This document shows, in pieces, positions 17,355-26,547 of a stretch of DNA of 64,000 bases (positions are counted from its first letter, which is position 1; each line of letters begins with the position of its first letter). The position numbers were made by a program, and so were the translations under genes. The stretch is from Erythrobacter longus. Lineage in GTDB: Bacteria > Pseudomonadota > Alphaproteobacteria > Sphingomonadales > Sphingomonadaceae. Below the pieces are notes generated by a model. That model saw only the letters and a list, made by a program, of their open reading frames with translations. It did not search any database and was not told the origin of the DNA. The stretch spans positions 1,054,001 to 1,118,000 of the forward strand of contig NZ_JMIW01000001.1 in assembly GCF_000715015.1 (NCBI RefSeq), given 5' to 3'.

Positions 17355-18401
17355 CTACTTGAGGCGAGCTGTGCTCTCACGCCGGATAAGCTCGAACGGC
17401 AGCTCATATCGGCCACCAGCCGCCGAACCGGAACTTTCCGAGATAAGGCCGCTGCACGCCTTCGCGATCATCGCCGCTGTGGGTTGCCGTATGGCCGTCA
17501 TCGGGGGGACGCTCAGGCGGACACCGGGGGTGTCTTCAAGGCTCACCAAAGAGAGGTCTTGCGGAACGCCGATCCCGAGGCGGTCTGCGACATGGAGGAC
17601 CGCAAATGCCATCTGGTCATTATCCGCGATAATCGCTGTGGGTCGCTCTTCTTGTTCCAGCCACGCTTGAACTACAGGGATCGCGGTGTCGAAATTAAAC
17701 TCGCCTTTGCCGATCCAGTCTTCTTTGTAAGGAAGGCCACGCTCGCAAAGCAGATCACGATACCCGTCGACCCGCATCAACGAGTTCCCGTAATAGGGAG
17801 ACCCCGCCAGATAAGCGATCCGGGTGTGATCCAGATCGGCCAAATGGCGCGCTGCCTCAAAGCCTGCGCCCGCTTCATCCATACACACATCGACAAAAGC
17901 GCCCCCGTCACGCCGGCCAATGCGCGCACATGCGATGCCAAATTCCTCAAGCAGATCGGTCAGTGTCGCATTGTCACTGTGGGGAGGTGTGAGGATCACA
18001 CCATCAGGGCGCAGCTCGGAAATGACTTTGGAAAGCTGCCCTTGCGCTTTTTCCGGCTGGGTGTCGATCAGCTCGAACACAAGGTGATAGCCTTGCCGTT
18101 CGCACTCGGTCATCCCCCCGAAAAGCATCTGGTCAACCCAGTCATTGCCACGACCTGCACGCCAGTTTTCATAGGTACGCTGGCGATCATTAATCGCAAG
18201 GATAAGATAAGAGCGCGAGCCTCGCATACGGCGTGCGGAGATATTGGGAACATAGCCCAACCGCTCCATCGATTCCTCGACCCGCGCACGCACAGCGGGC
18301 TTCACATTGGGCCCTTTATTCAGGACGCGCGAAACCGTTTGGCGCGAAACGCCAACATCTGCCGCAACATCCCTGATTGTAACGGGTTGCTTGGTTCCCA
18401 C
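17355..18401 (-). CDS. LacI family regulator of the beta-glucan locus
   Basis: 348-residue LacI/GalR repressor. The N-terminal helix-turn-helix (VTIRDVAADVGVSRQTVSRV, residues 7-26) is followed by the hinge region and a periplasmic-binding-protein-like sugar domain. It is divergent from a TonB receptor, GH16, GH3 and symporter cluster, with the palindromes at 18459-18478 in between. It probably represses both directions until a beta-glucan breakdown product binds. No close named relative is recognised, so no symbol is given. Confidence 0.94.
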   Translation of the reverse strand: MGTKQPVTIRDVAADVGVSRQTVSRVLNKGPNVKPAVRARVEESMERLGYVPNISARRMRGSRSYLILAINDRQRTYENWRAGRGNDWVDQMLFGGMTECERQGYHLVFELIDTQPEKAQGQLSKVISELRPDGVILTPPHSDNATLTDLLEEFGIACARIGRRDGGAFVDVCMDEAGAGFEAARHLADLDHTRIAYLAGSPYYGNSLMRVDGYRDLLCERGLPYKEDWIGKGEFNFDTAIPVVQAWLEQEERPTAIIADNDQMAFAVLHVADRLGIGVPQDLSLVSLEDTPGVRLSVPPMTAIRQPTAAMIAKACSGLISESSGSAAGGRYELPFELIRRESTARLK

Positions 18402-18458
18402 GTCTAACCATCCTTTGATCCCGCAAGTATAAGACCGTATTTTTCAACACAATTCAAG

Positions 18459-18478
18459 GGTCACTGTGACCGGTCACA
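18459..18478. promoter_or_regulatory. overlapping LacI-type operators
   Basis: The run GGTCACTGTGACCGGTCACA holds two overlapping palindromes: GGTCAC-T-GTGACC (18459-18471) and TGTGACCGGTCACA (18465-18478), the second a perfect 14-mer with the CCGG-type centre common in LacI operators. It sits between the divergent LacI gene (start 18401) and the TonB receptor (start 18546), the expected place for an autoregulated operator. Confidence 0.8.
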
Positions 18479-18545
18479 AATCGGGTTAGCCAAAGATGGG
18501 TATCGTTCCGGAAGAGAGCGATTCTGGGATTTGGAGGGTACATAA

Positions 18546-21326
18546 ATGCGTCGTTTTACCGCCGCCCTTGCGTTTGGGGCATCCGCTATCGCACTATCCA
18601 CGCCGGCCATGGCGCAGGACCAAAGTGCAGATCAAGAACAGCAAACTGTTGAGCCAGCCGATGATACCAATGTCATCATCGTGACCGCTGATCGCCGAGA
18701 GCAAACCTTGCAGGATTTTGCCGGGACCGCTTTTGCCATCACTGGTGACGACCTGAAAGCTCTTGGCGTGCAGAACGTGACCGATCTGCAAAACCAGGTC
18801 CCAGGCCTCTCGATTGCCAACAACCAGGGCAATGTCGAAGTTTACATTCGTGGTATTGGTTCATCCAACAACACAGAATTGGGCGATCCGGCCGCCGCAT
18901 TCCACTTTGATGGTGTGAACATCCCTCGCCCTTCGGGCATTGGTTCTGCGTTCCACGATATTCAGCGTGTTGAGGTCAATGTTGGCCCTCAAGGGACGCT
19001 TCGTGGACGTAACGCGACCGCCGGCTCGATCAACGCAATCACCTTCCGTCCTGGACTTGGTGGTTTCGATGGAATGATTGAGGCAGAATACGGCAATTTT
19101 GACCATCGCTCGCTCCGCGGCGTCCTGAACATTCCGCTGTCAGACACGGTCGCTGTTCGCTTCTCTGGTCTGTATCAGGAAAACGATTCATATTATGACA
19201 ATGTCGGCCCGGTTCAGGGAATCGACGTAGCCGAGGCGCAAGACAATCTTTCCGGTCGCGCGCAACTGCTTTGGGAGCCAACGGATCGCCTGACCATCCT
19301 GGTCGCGGGCGATTATATTGCCGAGAACGGGACCGGTTACACGGGCACCAACTTCGCGCTGCCTCTTGGTGCGCTGGAAGATGGCAATATCACCCAGGAC
19401 CAATTTGACTCGATTGACCCGCGCGAAGTCATTGCACGCGGCATCACGCCTGATCTGAACACTGATCACTGGGGCATCCGGACCACGATCGAGTATGAAG
19501 GTGACGGCTTCAATGTAGAGTATACCGGCAGCTACCGCGATGCGGTTTATGACTACGAGGCGACGACTCCTATCACGCCTAATTTTCCTGGTGTCCTCGA
19601 TCGCCTTTCGGAGCGGGACAACCCGTTCACTCCGGAAGTGGGTGATGTGATCAATGATCCTATCATCCTTGCAGAAAACCTCGACGACTTCTCCCGCTTC
19701 CGGATCATCTCGGATTCGCGTTCGCATTTCCATGAGCTGCGTATCTTCAATTCGGAAGGACCTTTCATCTGGAGCATTGGCGGCCTCTATATCAACGAAG
19801 AGCAGCGCTCCTTCCTTGGGAACACCGGGGATCGTGGTCCATTCTTCCAAGGTATCGAATTCAACACCCAGACCGACACCGATTCATACGGTATCTATGC
19901 AGATGCCACCTATGAGATTTCCGACCAGTTCCGGATCACCGGTGGTATTCGCTACACAGACGACAAGAAGGAACGTACCGGCGTTGCAGCACGCTATGGC
20001 CTTGCTCTTGGCGGCGGCAGCTTCGAGTGTTGTCTTGGCGTTCGCGTAGGTACAGAAGGTTTTGAATTTGCGGCGTTTGATCGTATTATCATCAACCCGG
20101 ATAGCGATGGCGATGGCACGATTTCAGAAGCCTAAGTCTTTGAATTCCATGCAGATGGTATCGCTCAATTTGGTGCACGCGATAACCTTGATGATATCCT
20201 GAACTTTGGGCCATTGCCCGGTGATGTGTTCCCTCGCGAAGGCGCTGCTGAGTGTCTCGACACGGTAAGCTTCGACACTCTGTTCTGTGAAGGTTTCACC
20301 AATGGCGATCCCTTCTTCAACAATCAGTTCACCTTCGCTGTGCCTTTCGGTGGCCAGATCTTCCAACAAGATGGCGAATTCCAAGACGACTTTGTCGACT
20401 GGCGTCTGCGTGGTGAATATGATGTGACCCCTGACAACCTGCTCTATGCGCTTGTTGCCAATGGCCACAAATCCGGCGGTTTCAACGACAACCTTGGCGA
20501 TAATGGTGTTGCACCGACCTACGGAACTGAACGCGTTGTTCTTTACGAGATTGGATCAAAGAACGAATTCGATATTGGTGGACGCAGAGCTTATCTGAAC
20601 GGGTCATTCTTCTACAATGACTACACAGATCAGGTCTTTACCGGTCTGCTGAGTGTTGCGACCGCGATTGAAACCGCTGTTGGGGTTCTGGGACAGGATA
20701 TCCCTATCCCGCCCGGCACAAACACCGATCTTGTCGTCTCTTTCAGCTTTAACGCGGCGGACTCGGAAATTTACGGTGCTCAGATCGAAGGCGGCCTAGA
20801 GCTTCCCGGAGATATCAACTTTGACTTCACCGCGCTCTGGCTCGAAGCCTCGATCAAGGATGCCGAAGATATTCCTGATTTCCGCTTCCAGCCGGATGTC
20901 GATTCTGGAAACGCGGTTTTCCGTCCGATCGCCGGAAACCGTTTGCCACGCACGCCGCGCTGGCAACTAAACGGCAAGCTCAGCCAAGCTATCGACCTGC
21001 CTACTGGCCAGCTCGATTGGGTGGCGTCGCTTGGCTATCGTTCTTCACAATTCCACACGATCTTCAACAGCCTTGAGTTCGATGCGAACAACAATGGTAC
21101 TCCGGTGACTGGCGGACGTCTGCTTGACCAGATCGACGGGTACTTCACCTTGGACATTGGCGCAGGCTGGACCATTGATGACGAAGGCAAGTATCGCCTT
21201 GAAATTTATGGCAACAATGTCACCAACTCGCAGGAAGAAGCGGCCATTATCATCACGCAGTTTGATAACACCCGCTTCTTCATCCGCCCACGGACCTATG
21301 GCGCGCGCATCCGCGCAAGGTTCTAA
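18546..21326 (+). pseudogene. TonB-dependent receptor of the beta-glucan locus, interrupted by one in-frame TAA
   Basis: A 926-codon TBDR frame that would import beta-glucan fragments. It has a signal peptide (ending AMAQ), plug (IIVTADRREQTLQDFAGTAFA, then GPQGTLRGRNATAG) and beta-barrel ending in Phe (RIRARF). Codon 530 (20133-20135) is TAA; the frame continues on the other side without any shift (VFEFHADGIAQF...) to the true C-terminus at 21326. The first part ends at 529 residues with half a barrel and cannot make a pore. A single substitution would restore a sense codon, so this is a recent nonsense mutation, a sequencing error, or recoding. Start ATG 18546 has GGAGG upstream. Confidence 0.85.
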
Positions 21327-21342
21327 AGCGGTCATACAATCG

Positions 21343-21373
21343 CCGGGAGGCGGAGCCAAATATGGCGCGCCTC
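21343..21373 (+). promoter_or_regulatory. intergenic hairpin between the TonB receptor and GH16
   Basis: GGGAGGCG (21343-21350) pairs with CGCCTCCC (21366-21373), with an inner GCC/GGC pairing in the loop. There is no T run, so it is more likely an mRNA-stabilising or attenuating hairpin that sets receptor versus enzyme expression than a full terminator. Confidence 0.45.
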
Positions 21374-21404
21374 CCGCCTCGATTGACAAGATGGGATTGG
21401 ACAG

Positions 21405-22373
21405 ATGAGACGCATCGTTTTCACGAGCTTGGCTGCCGGTATGGGGCTTACCTGCCTTATGGCGGGCATGGCAAGCGTGGCAGGCGTCGCGGCCCTGGAA
21501 AGCAGCCCGACATCCGCAGCAACAGAGGCTTCTCAATCTTCTGCGGAACAAACGCCGTCAACGAGCGCCGAAACCAAGGTGCCTGCAGGCTTCGAACCTG
21601 TCTGGTCCGACGAGTTTGATCAGCCAGGACTGCCCGATCCAACAAAATGGAAATACGACACCCATCGCAACGAGCAGGGCTGGTACAACAACGAAAAACA
21701 GTACTATGCAGCCGGGCGTCTCGAAAACTCGCGTGTCGAGAATGGCAACCTTGTTATAGAGGCGCATAAAGAAGATCTGGCACCTGCCGGTTTCGCTGAT
21801 TGGGGCGGACAGGAATACAGTTCGGCGCGCCTCATTACCCAAGGTTTGGGCGACTGGACCTATGGCTTTTTTGAAATTCGCGCTAAACTGCCGTGTGGCA
21901 CGGGAACATGGCCTGCGATCTGGACTCTACCATCAGACCCCGATGTGGTTTGGCCCGCGGGCGGCGAAATTGATATTATGGAACACGTCGGTTTCGAGCC
22001 GGGTGTAATCCATCATTCCATTCACACCACCGCCTTCAACTTCTTTCGCGGCACGCAAAAGACGAGCCAGCATGAAGTGCCCACCGCGTGCGATGCCATG
22101 CACAAATACCAACTGTTATGGGCGCCTCAATTGCTGATGTTTGCAGTCGATGATGCGCCCAAGTTCCTTTTCCGCAAAGAGAGCGACAAACAGACGCGCT
22201 GGCCTTTCGACAAACCTCAACACCTTCTCCTGAACATCGCTGTAGGAGGCACCTGGGGCGGGCAGAAAGGTATTGATCCCGATGCGTTCCCGGCGCGAAT
22301 GGAAGTGGATTATGTCAGGGTCTATCGCCCCACGAGCCTGATCGAAGCCGAAAGGCAGGGATCAAGCCAATGA
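21405..22373 (+). CDS. GH16 endo-beta-1,3-glucanase (laminarinase-like)
   Basis: 322-residue exported glycoside hydrolase cutting internal beta-1,3 (or mixed-linkage) glucan bonds by a retaining mechanism. An N-terminal signal or membrane anchor (1-30) is followed by a Ser/Thr/Ala-rich linker and the GH16 domain (about 60-312). The catalytic motif GGEIDIMEHVG places the nucleophile at Glu188, Asp190 beside it and the acid/base at Glu193; the extra Met in E-I-D-I-M-E-H is typical of laminarinases. It sits between the receptor and GH3 genes in one operon and would shorten polymer for the GH3 enzyme. Confidence 0.92.
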   Translation: MRRIVFTSLAAGMGLTCLMAGMASVAGVAALESSPTSAATEASQSSAEQTPSTSAETKVPAGFEPVWSDEFDQPGLPDPTKWKYDTHRNEQGWYNNEKQYYAAGRLENSRVENGNLVIEAHKEDLAPAGFADWGGQEYSSARLITQGLGDWTYGFFEIRAKLPCGTGTWPAIWTLPSDPDVVWPAGGEIDIMEHVGFEPGVIHHSIHTTAFNFFRGTQKTSQHEVPTACDAMHKYQLLWAPQLLMFAVDDAPKFLFRKESDKQTRWPFDKPQHLLLNIAVGGTWGGQKGIDPDAFPARMEVDYVRVYRPTSLIEAERQGSSQ

Positions 22374-22485
22374 TCCGGCCACACTTCAAGGCATTTCATA
22401 TTCGCTTTGAAGCCCCGGTTTCCGGAGCGCGAGCCCCGGGAAGCACTGCCCACCCTTCTTGATGTAAGATGAGAGAAACAGGACG

Positions 22486-24879
22486 ATGAAACGCTTCGCA
22501 CTATCGCCGCTTGCTGCGCTTGCTTGTGGCACAATGCTGACGGCCTGTTCGGCGAATGTTTCCGGCGATACCCGCCCTGTGGTTTCGGCATCATCGGTAG
22601 AGGCTCCCTTGACCGGAGAAGCGCGGATCGCGGATCTCGTCTCGCGCATGAGCTTGGAGCGCAAGGTCGCTCAACTTATCATGCCCGATATCGGTTCGAT
22701 CACGCCTGAAGATGTGGCGAAATATCGGTTTGGTACCGTGCTGAACGGTGGCAATTCAGGGCCAAACAACAATGATCTGGCGCCTGCGCCCGAATGGTTG
22801 GAACTGGCGGATGCATATTGGGACGCCTCGGTGCAACCTTTGCCTGATGGCGAGCCGATTATCCCTGTGCTTTGGGGGACGGACGCGGTGCACGGGCATG
22901 CCAATATCATTGGCGCGACCGTCTTCCCGCACAACATCGGCCTTGGTGCAACCGGCGATACCGATCTTATCCGCCGCATCGGCCACGCCACTGCAATCGA
23001 GATCGAAGCCACCGGCATCGAGTGGACCTTTGCGCCGACCGTCGCGGTTGCCCGCGATGATCGCTGGGGCCGCACATACGAGAGTTATTCCGAAGACCCC
23101 GCTCTGGTCTCGGCGATGGGCGCTGCCATGATCGAAGGGCTTCAAGGACGACCCGGCGATCCCGATTTCCTTGGCGAAGGACGCGTGGCAGCAACTGCCA
23201 AGCACTTCTTTGGCGATGGCGGCACCGAACAAGGCGTCGATCAGGGTGATGTAAACGGCGATCTGGCTGAACTGATGGCTATCCACGCAGCACCCTATCC
23301 CGCTGCGATCGAGGCGGGCGTCGCCAGCGTTATGGCCAGCTTTAACTCGATCAACGGCAGCAAAATGCACGGCAATGGCCCGCTCTTGAACGATGAATTG
23401 CGGGGCAACCTTGGTTTTGAAGGCCTCGTTGTCGGCGACTGGAATGGCCACGGCCAAGTCAAAGGGTGCACCAACACCGATTGCCCGCAGGCCCTGCTTG
23501 CCGGGCTTGATGTCTATATGGTTCCAGAGGACTGGAAGGGCCTCTACGAAACGCTCATTGCGCAAGTGAAAGACGGCACCATTCCGATGGAGCGGCTCGA
23601 TGAGGCGGTTTTGCGGGTTCTTCGGATGAAAGACCAGCTTGGCATGTTCTCGACCGAAGTGCGCCCGTCTGAACGCGCCAATGCCGGAAAATGGGATTTG
23701 CTGGGCTCGGACGCGCACCGCAGCGTAGCGCGTGAGGCGGTGGCAAAATCGCTGGTGCTGCTCAAGAATTCGGGCGTTCTTCCGCTCAAGGAAGGGGCCA
23801 ACATCGTGGTTGCTGGCACCGCTGCTGATAACATTCCGCAACAAGCAGGCGGTTGGTCTGTCACCTGGCAGGGCGGCGGAGAGCTGACGGCGGAACACTT
23901 CCCCGGCGCAACATCCATCTTCGCCGGCATTTCAGAGGCGGCCAAAGCCTCTGGCGGCAATGCGACCCTCTTGGCTGAGGGCGGCGTGCCCACTGCAGGC
24001 GCAGCCGATGTTGCAATCGTGGTTTTTGGCGAAAAGCCTTACGCCGAATTTGTCGGTGACCGCAAAGACATGGTCTTCCGCGATGAAGAGGGGCTGAAGC
24101 TTCTGCGCGCTTATCGCGAGCAAGGCATCAAGACGGTCGCTGTTTTCCTTTCGGGTCGCCCTATGTGGATGAACCGCGAAATCAACGCCGCTGACGCTTT
24201 TGTCGCAGCATGGCTTCCGGGCAGCGAAGGCGCAGGAGTGGCCGATGTCCTTTTCGGCAGCCGTGCCCCTACTGGACGGCTTTCGTTTAGCTGGCCCATG
24301 GCGTGCGACGGCAATCCGGTAAATGGCCCGCAAGGATCGCTGTTCCCGTTCGGGTTCGGCCTTGATTACGGCGCGGCGAGCGAGATTGCCTACCTTGATG
24401 AAACCTGCGCTGTCCTGACCGCTGGCGGCAGTTCGCAATGGTTTGCGGCTGGGCGATTGACCGAACGGGTCAAGGTTTTGTCCAAAGGCAACGAGCTTCC
24501 CGACTTTCGCGGCAGCGCGGGCGGCGTTGTCGTTCGCGGGCTTGATCGCAATGCGCAGGAAGACGCACGCGCAATCGCCTTTGGCCCCGGCACCGCTCTC
24601 GATTTCAGCGGGCCGCAAGGGGGCAACGCCTACCGGATCGAATATCAGGTAGCACAGCGCCCTGCCGGACCAGTTGTTCTGTCAAGCGGGGGAAGCACGC
24701 TCGACATCACGCAAAACCTGTCGGTTGCAGAAGGCAAAGGCTGGCGTGAAATGTTGCTCACCGAAGAATGTCTTGCCGGGCTAAGCAATGCCCTTACAAT
24801 TCGTTCTGAGGCACCTTTCAAAATTCAAATCGCCTCAATTGCAATGGAAGATGCTGAGGGGACACAGTGTTCGTTCTAA
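22486..24879 (+). CDS. GH3 beta-glucosidase/exo-beta-glucanase lipoprotein
   Basis: 797-residue retaining beta-glucosidase that removes glucose from non-reducing ends of beta-glucan oligosaccharides. A lipobox (LTAC, Cys21) predicts membrane anchoring. The GH3 N-terminal barrel carries the predicted nucleophile Asp318 in GFEGLVVGDWNGHG, with AKHFFGDGG (about 239-247) in substrate binding. The GH3 C-terminal domain follows (about 415-640). The last about 150 residues form an extra beta-rich module, as in ExoP-type exo-1,3/1,4-glucanases. The partner GH16 and symporter flank it. Confidence 0.94.
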   Translation: MKRFALSPLAALACGTMLTACSANVSGDTRPVVSASSVEAPLTGEARIADLVSRMSLERKVAQLIMPDIGSITPEDVAKYRFGTVLNGGNSGPNNNDLAPAPEWLELADAYWDASVQPLPDGEPIIPVLWGTDAVHGHANIIGATVFPHNIGLGATGDTDLIRRIGHATAIEIEATGIEWTFAPTVAVARDDRWGRTYESYSEDPALVSAMGAAMIEGLQGRPGDPDFLGEGRVAATAKHFFGDGGTEQGVDQGDVNGDLAELMAIHAAPYPAAIEAGVASVMASFNSINGSKMHGNGPLLNDELRGNLGFEGLVVGDWNGHGQVKGCTNTDCPQALLAGLDVYMVPEDWKGLYETLIAQVKDGTIPMERLDEAVLRVLRMKDQLGMFSTEVRPSERANAGKWDLLGSDAHRSVAREAVAKSLVLLKNSGVLPLKEGANIVVAGTAADNIPQQAGGWSVTWQGGGELTAEHFPGATSIFAGISEAAKASGGNATLLAEGGVPTAGAADVAIVVFGEKPYAEFVGDRKDMVFRDEEGLKLLRAYREQGIKTVAVFLSGRPMWMNREINAADAFVAAWLPGSEGAGVADVLFGSRAPTGRLSFSWPMACDGNPVNGPQGSLFPFGFGLDYGAASEIAYLDETCAVLTAGGSSQWFAAGRLTERVKVLSKGNELPDFRGSAGGVVVRGLDRNAQEDARAIAFGPGTALDFSGPQGGNAYRIEYQVAQRPAGPVVLSSGGSTLDITQNLSVAEGKGWREMLLTEECLAGLSNALTIRSEAPFKIQIASIAMEDAEGTQCSF

Positions 24880-24933
24880 GGTTTTTTCCAAAGCTTTGAG
24901 CATTGCAGAAAAAATAAAACGGGGAGAGCGCGG

Positions 24934-26517
24934 GTGACGCTGGAGACAATCGATATCGTAATTATTGTGGGCTATGCGATTGCATTGCTCGGCATCGCAT
25001 TGTTTGTGAGCCGCGAGCCTGCGGGCCACGATAAGAACACCGAGGATTATTTCCTGGCTGGCCGCGCGCTCCCTTGGTGGGCAATTGGGGCTTCGCTCAT
25101 CGCTTCCAACATATCTGCTGAACAAATCATCGGCCAATCGGGTCAGGGTTTTGCCGTTGGCGTCGCGATCGCAGCATATGAATGGCAGGCCGCGATTGTC
25201 CTTATCATCGTTGCCAAATACTTCCTGCCGATCTTTTTGAAGCGCAAGATCTACACCATGCCCCAGTTCCTTGAACAACGGTATGGCGACGGGGTGAAGA
25301 ACCTGATGAGCGTCTTCTGGGTCGCGCTTTACACCGCTGTGAACCTTACTACCGTCCTGTGGCTTGGTGGGCTTGCGGTGCAGTCACTTACGGGCTGGGG
25401 CATCATGTATTGCATGATGTCGCTTGCCGGGTTTGCCGCGCTCTATTCGCTTTATGGCGGGCTTAAGGCAGTTGCTCTCACCGATATCATCCAAGTGGTC
25501 ATACTTGTGCTTGGCGGTCTTGCGATCACGTGGTTCGCCTTGGACGCGCTACCAGCGGACGGTGCCATTGCAGGCTTTGGTTATCTCATGGGTGAGATGC
25601 CGGGTCATTTCGAGATGATCCTTGAACCAGACCACCCTGCCTATAACGATCTGCCGGGTATCTGGACGCTTCTGGGCGGGCTTTGGGTGCTGCATTTCAG
25701 CTATTGGGGCTTCAACCAATACATCATTCAACGTGCCCTTGGCGCAGAGAACCTTGGCGAAGCGCAAAAGGGCCTCGCCTTTGCCGCTTTCCTCAAGATC
25801 CTTGTGCCGTTCATCGTTGTGGTGCCCGGCATTGCGGCGGTGATTTTGGCACAGCAAGGCGTACTCGATGGAGCGGCGCTGGCGGAAAAATCGGACCGCA
25901 CGTACGGCGAGTTGATGGCCTTTGCACCGGCGGGTCTTCGCGGGCTTGTCTTTGCGGCCCTTATCGCAGCGGTGGTGTCATCGCTTGCCTCGATGATGAA
26001 CTCGATCTCAACGATCTTCACCATGGACATTTACAAAGCGGCGCGCCCTGACCAGGGGGATCACCACTATGTGACAGTCGGCCGGATCGCAGCGTTTAGC
26101 GCGATGGCAGTCGCCCTCGTCCTTGCCCGCCCATTTATCGGCGGGTTTGAAAGCGGGTTCCAGACGGTTCAGGAATATACCGGCTTTATTGCGCCGGGCA
26201 TCGTGGTCGTCTTCCTGCTTGGCTTCTTTGACAAGAAAGCCAACGCTATGGGCGCCTTTACTGCGCTGATCGGATCGCTTGTGGTCAACATCGCGCTGAA
26301 GTTCGGCATGCCGGATGTGCCTTTCATCATCCGCATCTGGTTCGTCTTCCTGGGCGCTTTGGTTGCCGCAGCTGTGGTATCACGAGCCACTGCCGCGCCT
26401 GATGAAGAGCGCACCGTGAAGCTTTCCGACATCGCCTTTGCAACAAGCACTTTGTTCAACACGCTGGCTGCAATGACAGTGGCAATGCTGGTCGGACTTT
26501 ACGTCTGGCTGTGGTGA
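24934..26517 (+). CDS. sodium/sugar symporter, SSS (SLC5) family
   Basis: 527-residue inner-membrane symporter with about 14 hydrophobic helices, related to SGLT-type Na+/glucose carriers. The motif SLIASNISAEQIIGQSGQG (about 49-67) matches the unwound first helix of the LeuT fold in sugar-type SSS proteins. It starts at GTG 24934 with GGGGAGAG upstream, 55 bases after the GH3 stop. As the last gene of the beta-glucan operon it probably imports the glucose or cellobiose-type sugars the GH3 enzyme releases. Confidence 0.93.
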   Translation: MTLETIDIVIIVGYAIALLGIALFVSREPAGHDKNTEDYFLAGRALPWWAIGASLIASNISAEQIIGQSGQGFAVGVAIAAYEWQAAIVLIIVAKYFLPIFLKRKIYTMPQFLEQRYGDGVKNLMSVFWVALYTAVNLTTVLWLGGLAVQSLTGWGIMYCMMSLAGFAALYSLYGGLKAVALTDIIQVVILVLGGLAITWFALDALPADGAIAGFGYLMGEMPGHFEMILEPDHPAYNDLPGIWTLLGGLWVLHFSYWGFNQYIIQRALGAENLGEAQKGLAFAAFLKILVPFIVVVPGIAAVILAQQGVLDGAALAEKSDRTYGELMAFAPAGLRGLVFAALIAAVVSSLASMMNSISTIFTMDIYKAARPDQGDHHYVTVGRIAAFSAMAVALVLARPFIGGFESGFQTVQEYTGFIAPGIVVVFLLGFFDKKANAMGAFTALIGSLVVNIALKFGMPDVPFIIRIWFVFLGALVAAAVVSRATAAPDEERTVKLSDIAFATSTLFNTLAAMTVAMLVGLYVWLW

Positions 26518-26537
26518 GGTCTGGCCAAGCAGACCTC
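26516..26537. terminator. hairpin between convergent symporter and GH97 genes
   Basis: GAGGTCTG (26516-26523) and CAGACCTC (26530-26537) form a perfect 8-bp stem with a 6-nt loop, starting inside the symporter stop codon. No T run follows on either strand. Its position between convergent genes suggests termination or 3'-end protection. Confidence 0.45.
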
Positions 26538-26547
26538 AACAGCCCGC

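Noticed and set aside
17337..18407. Long plus-strand frame (356 codons) opposite the LacI gene
   Set aside because: The LacI product on the other strand has an unmistakable helix-turn-helix and full length; the antisense frame has no recognisable content.
20214..21326. Independent gene for the second half of the split TonB receptor
   Set aside because: It lacks a signal peptide and plug and is in exact frame with the first half, so it is the remainder of one interrupted receptor.
22756..23898. Long open frame on the minus strand (380 codons) opposite the GH3 gene
   Set aside because: It lies wholly inside a clear GH3 beta-glucosidase gene, has no family resemblance, and is a GC-bias shadow.
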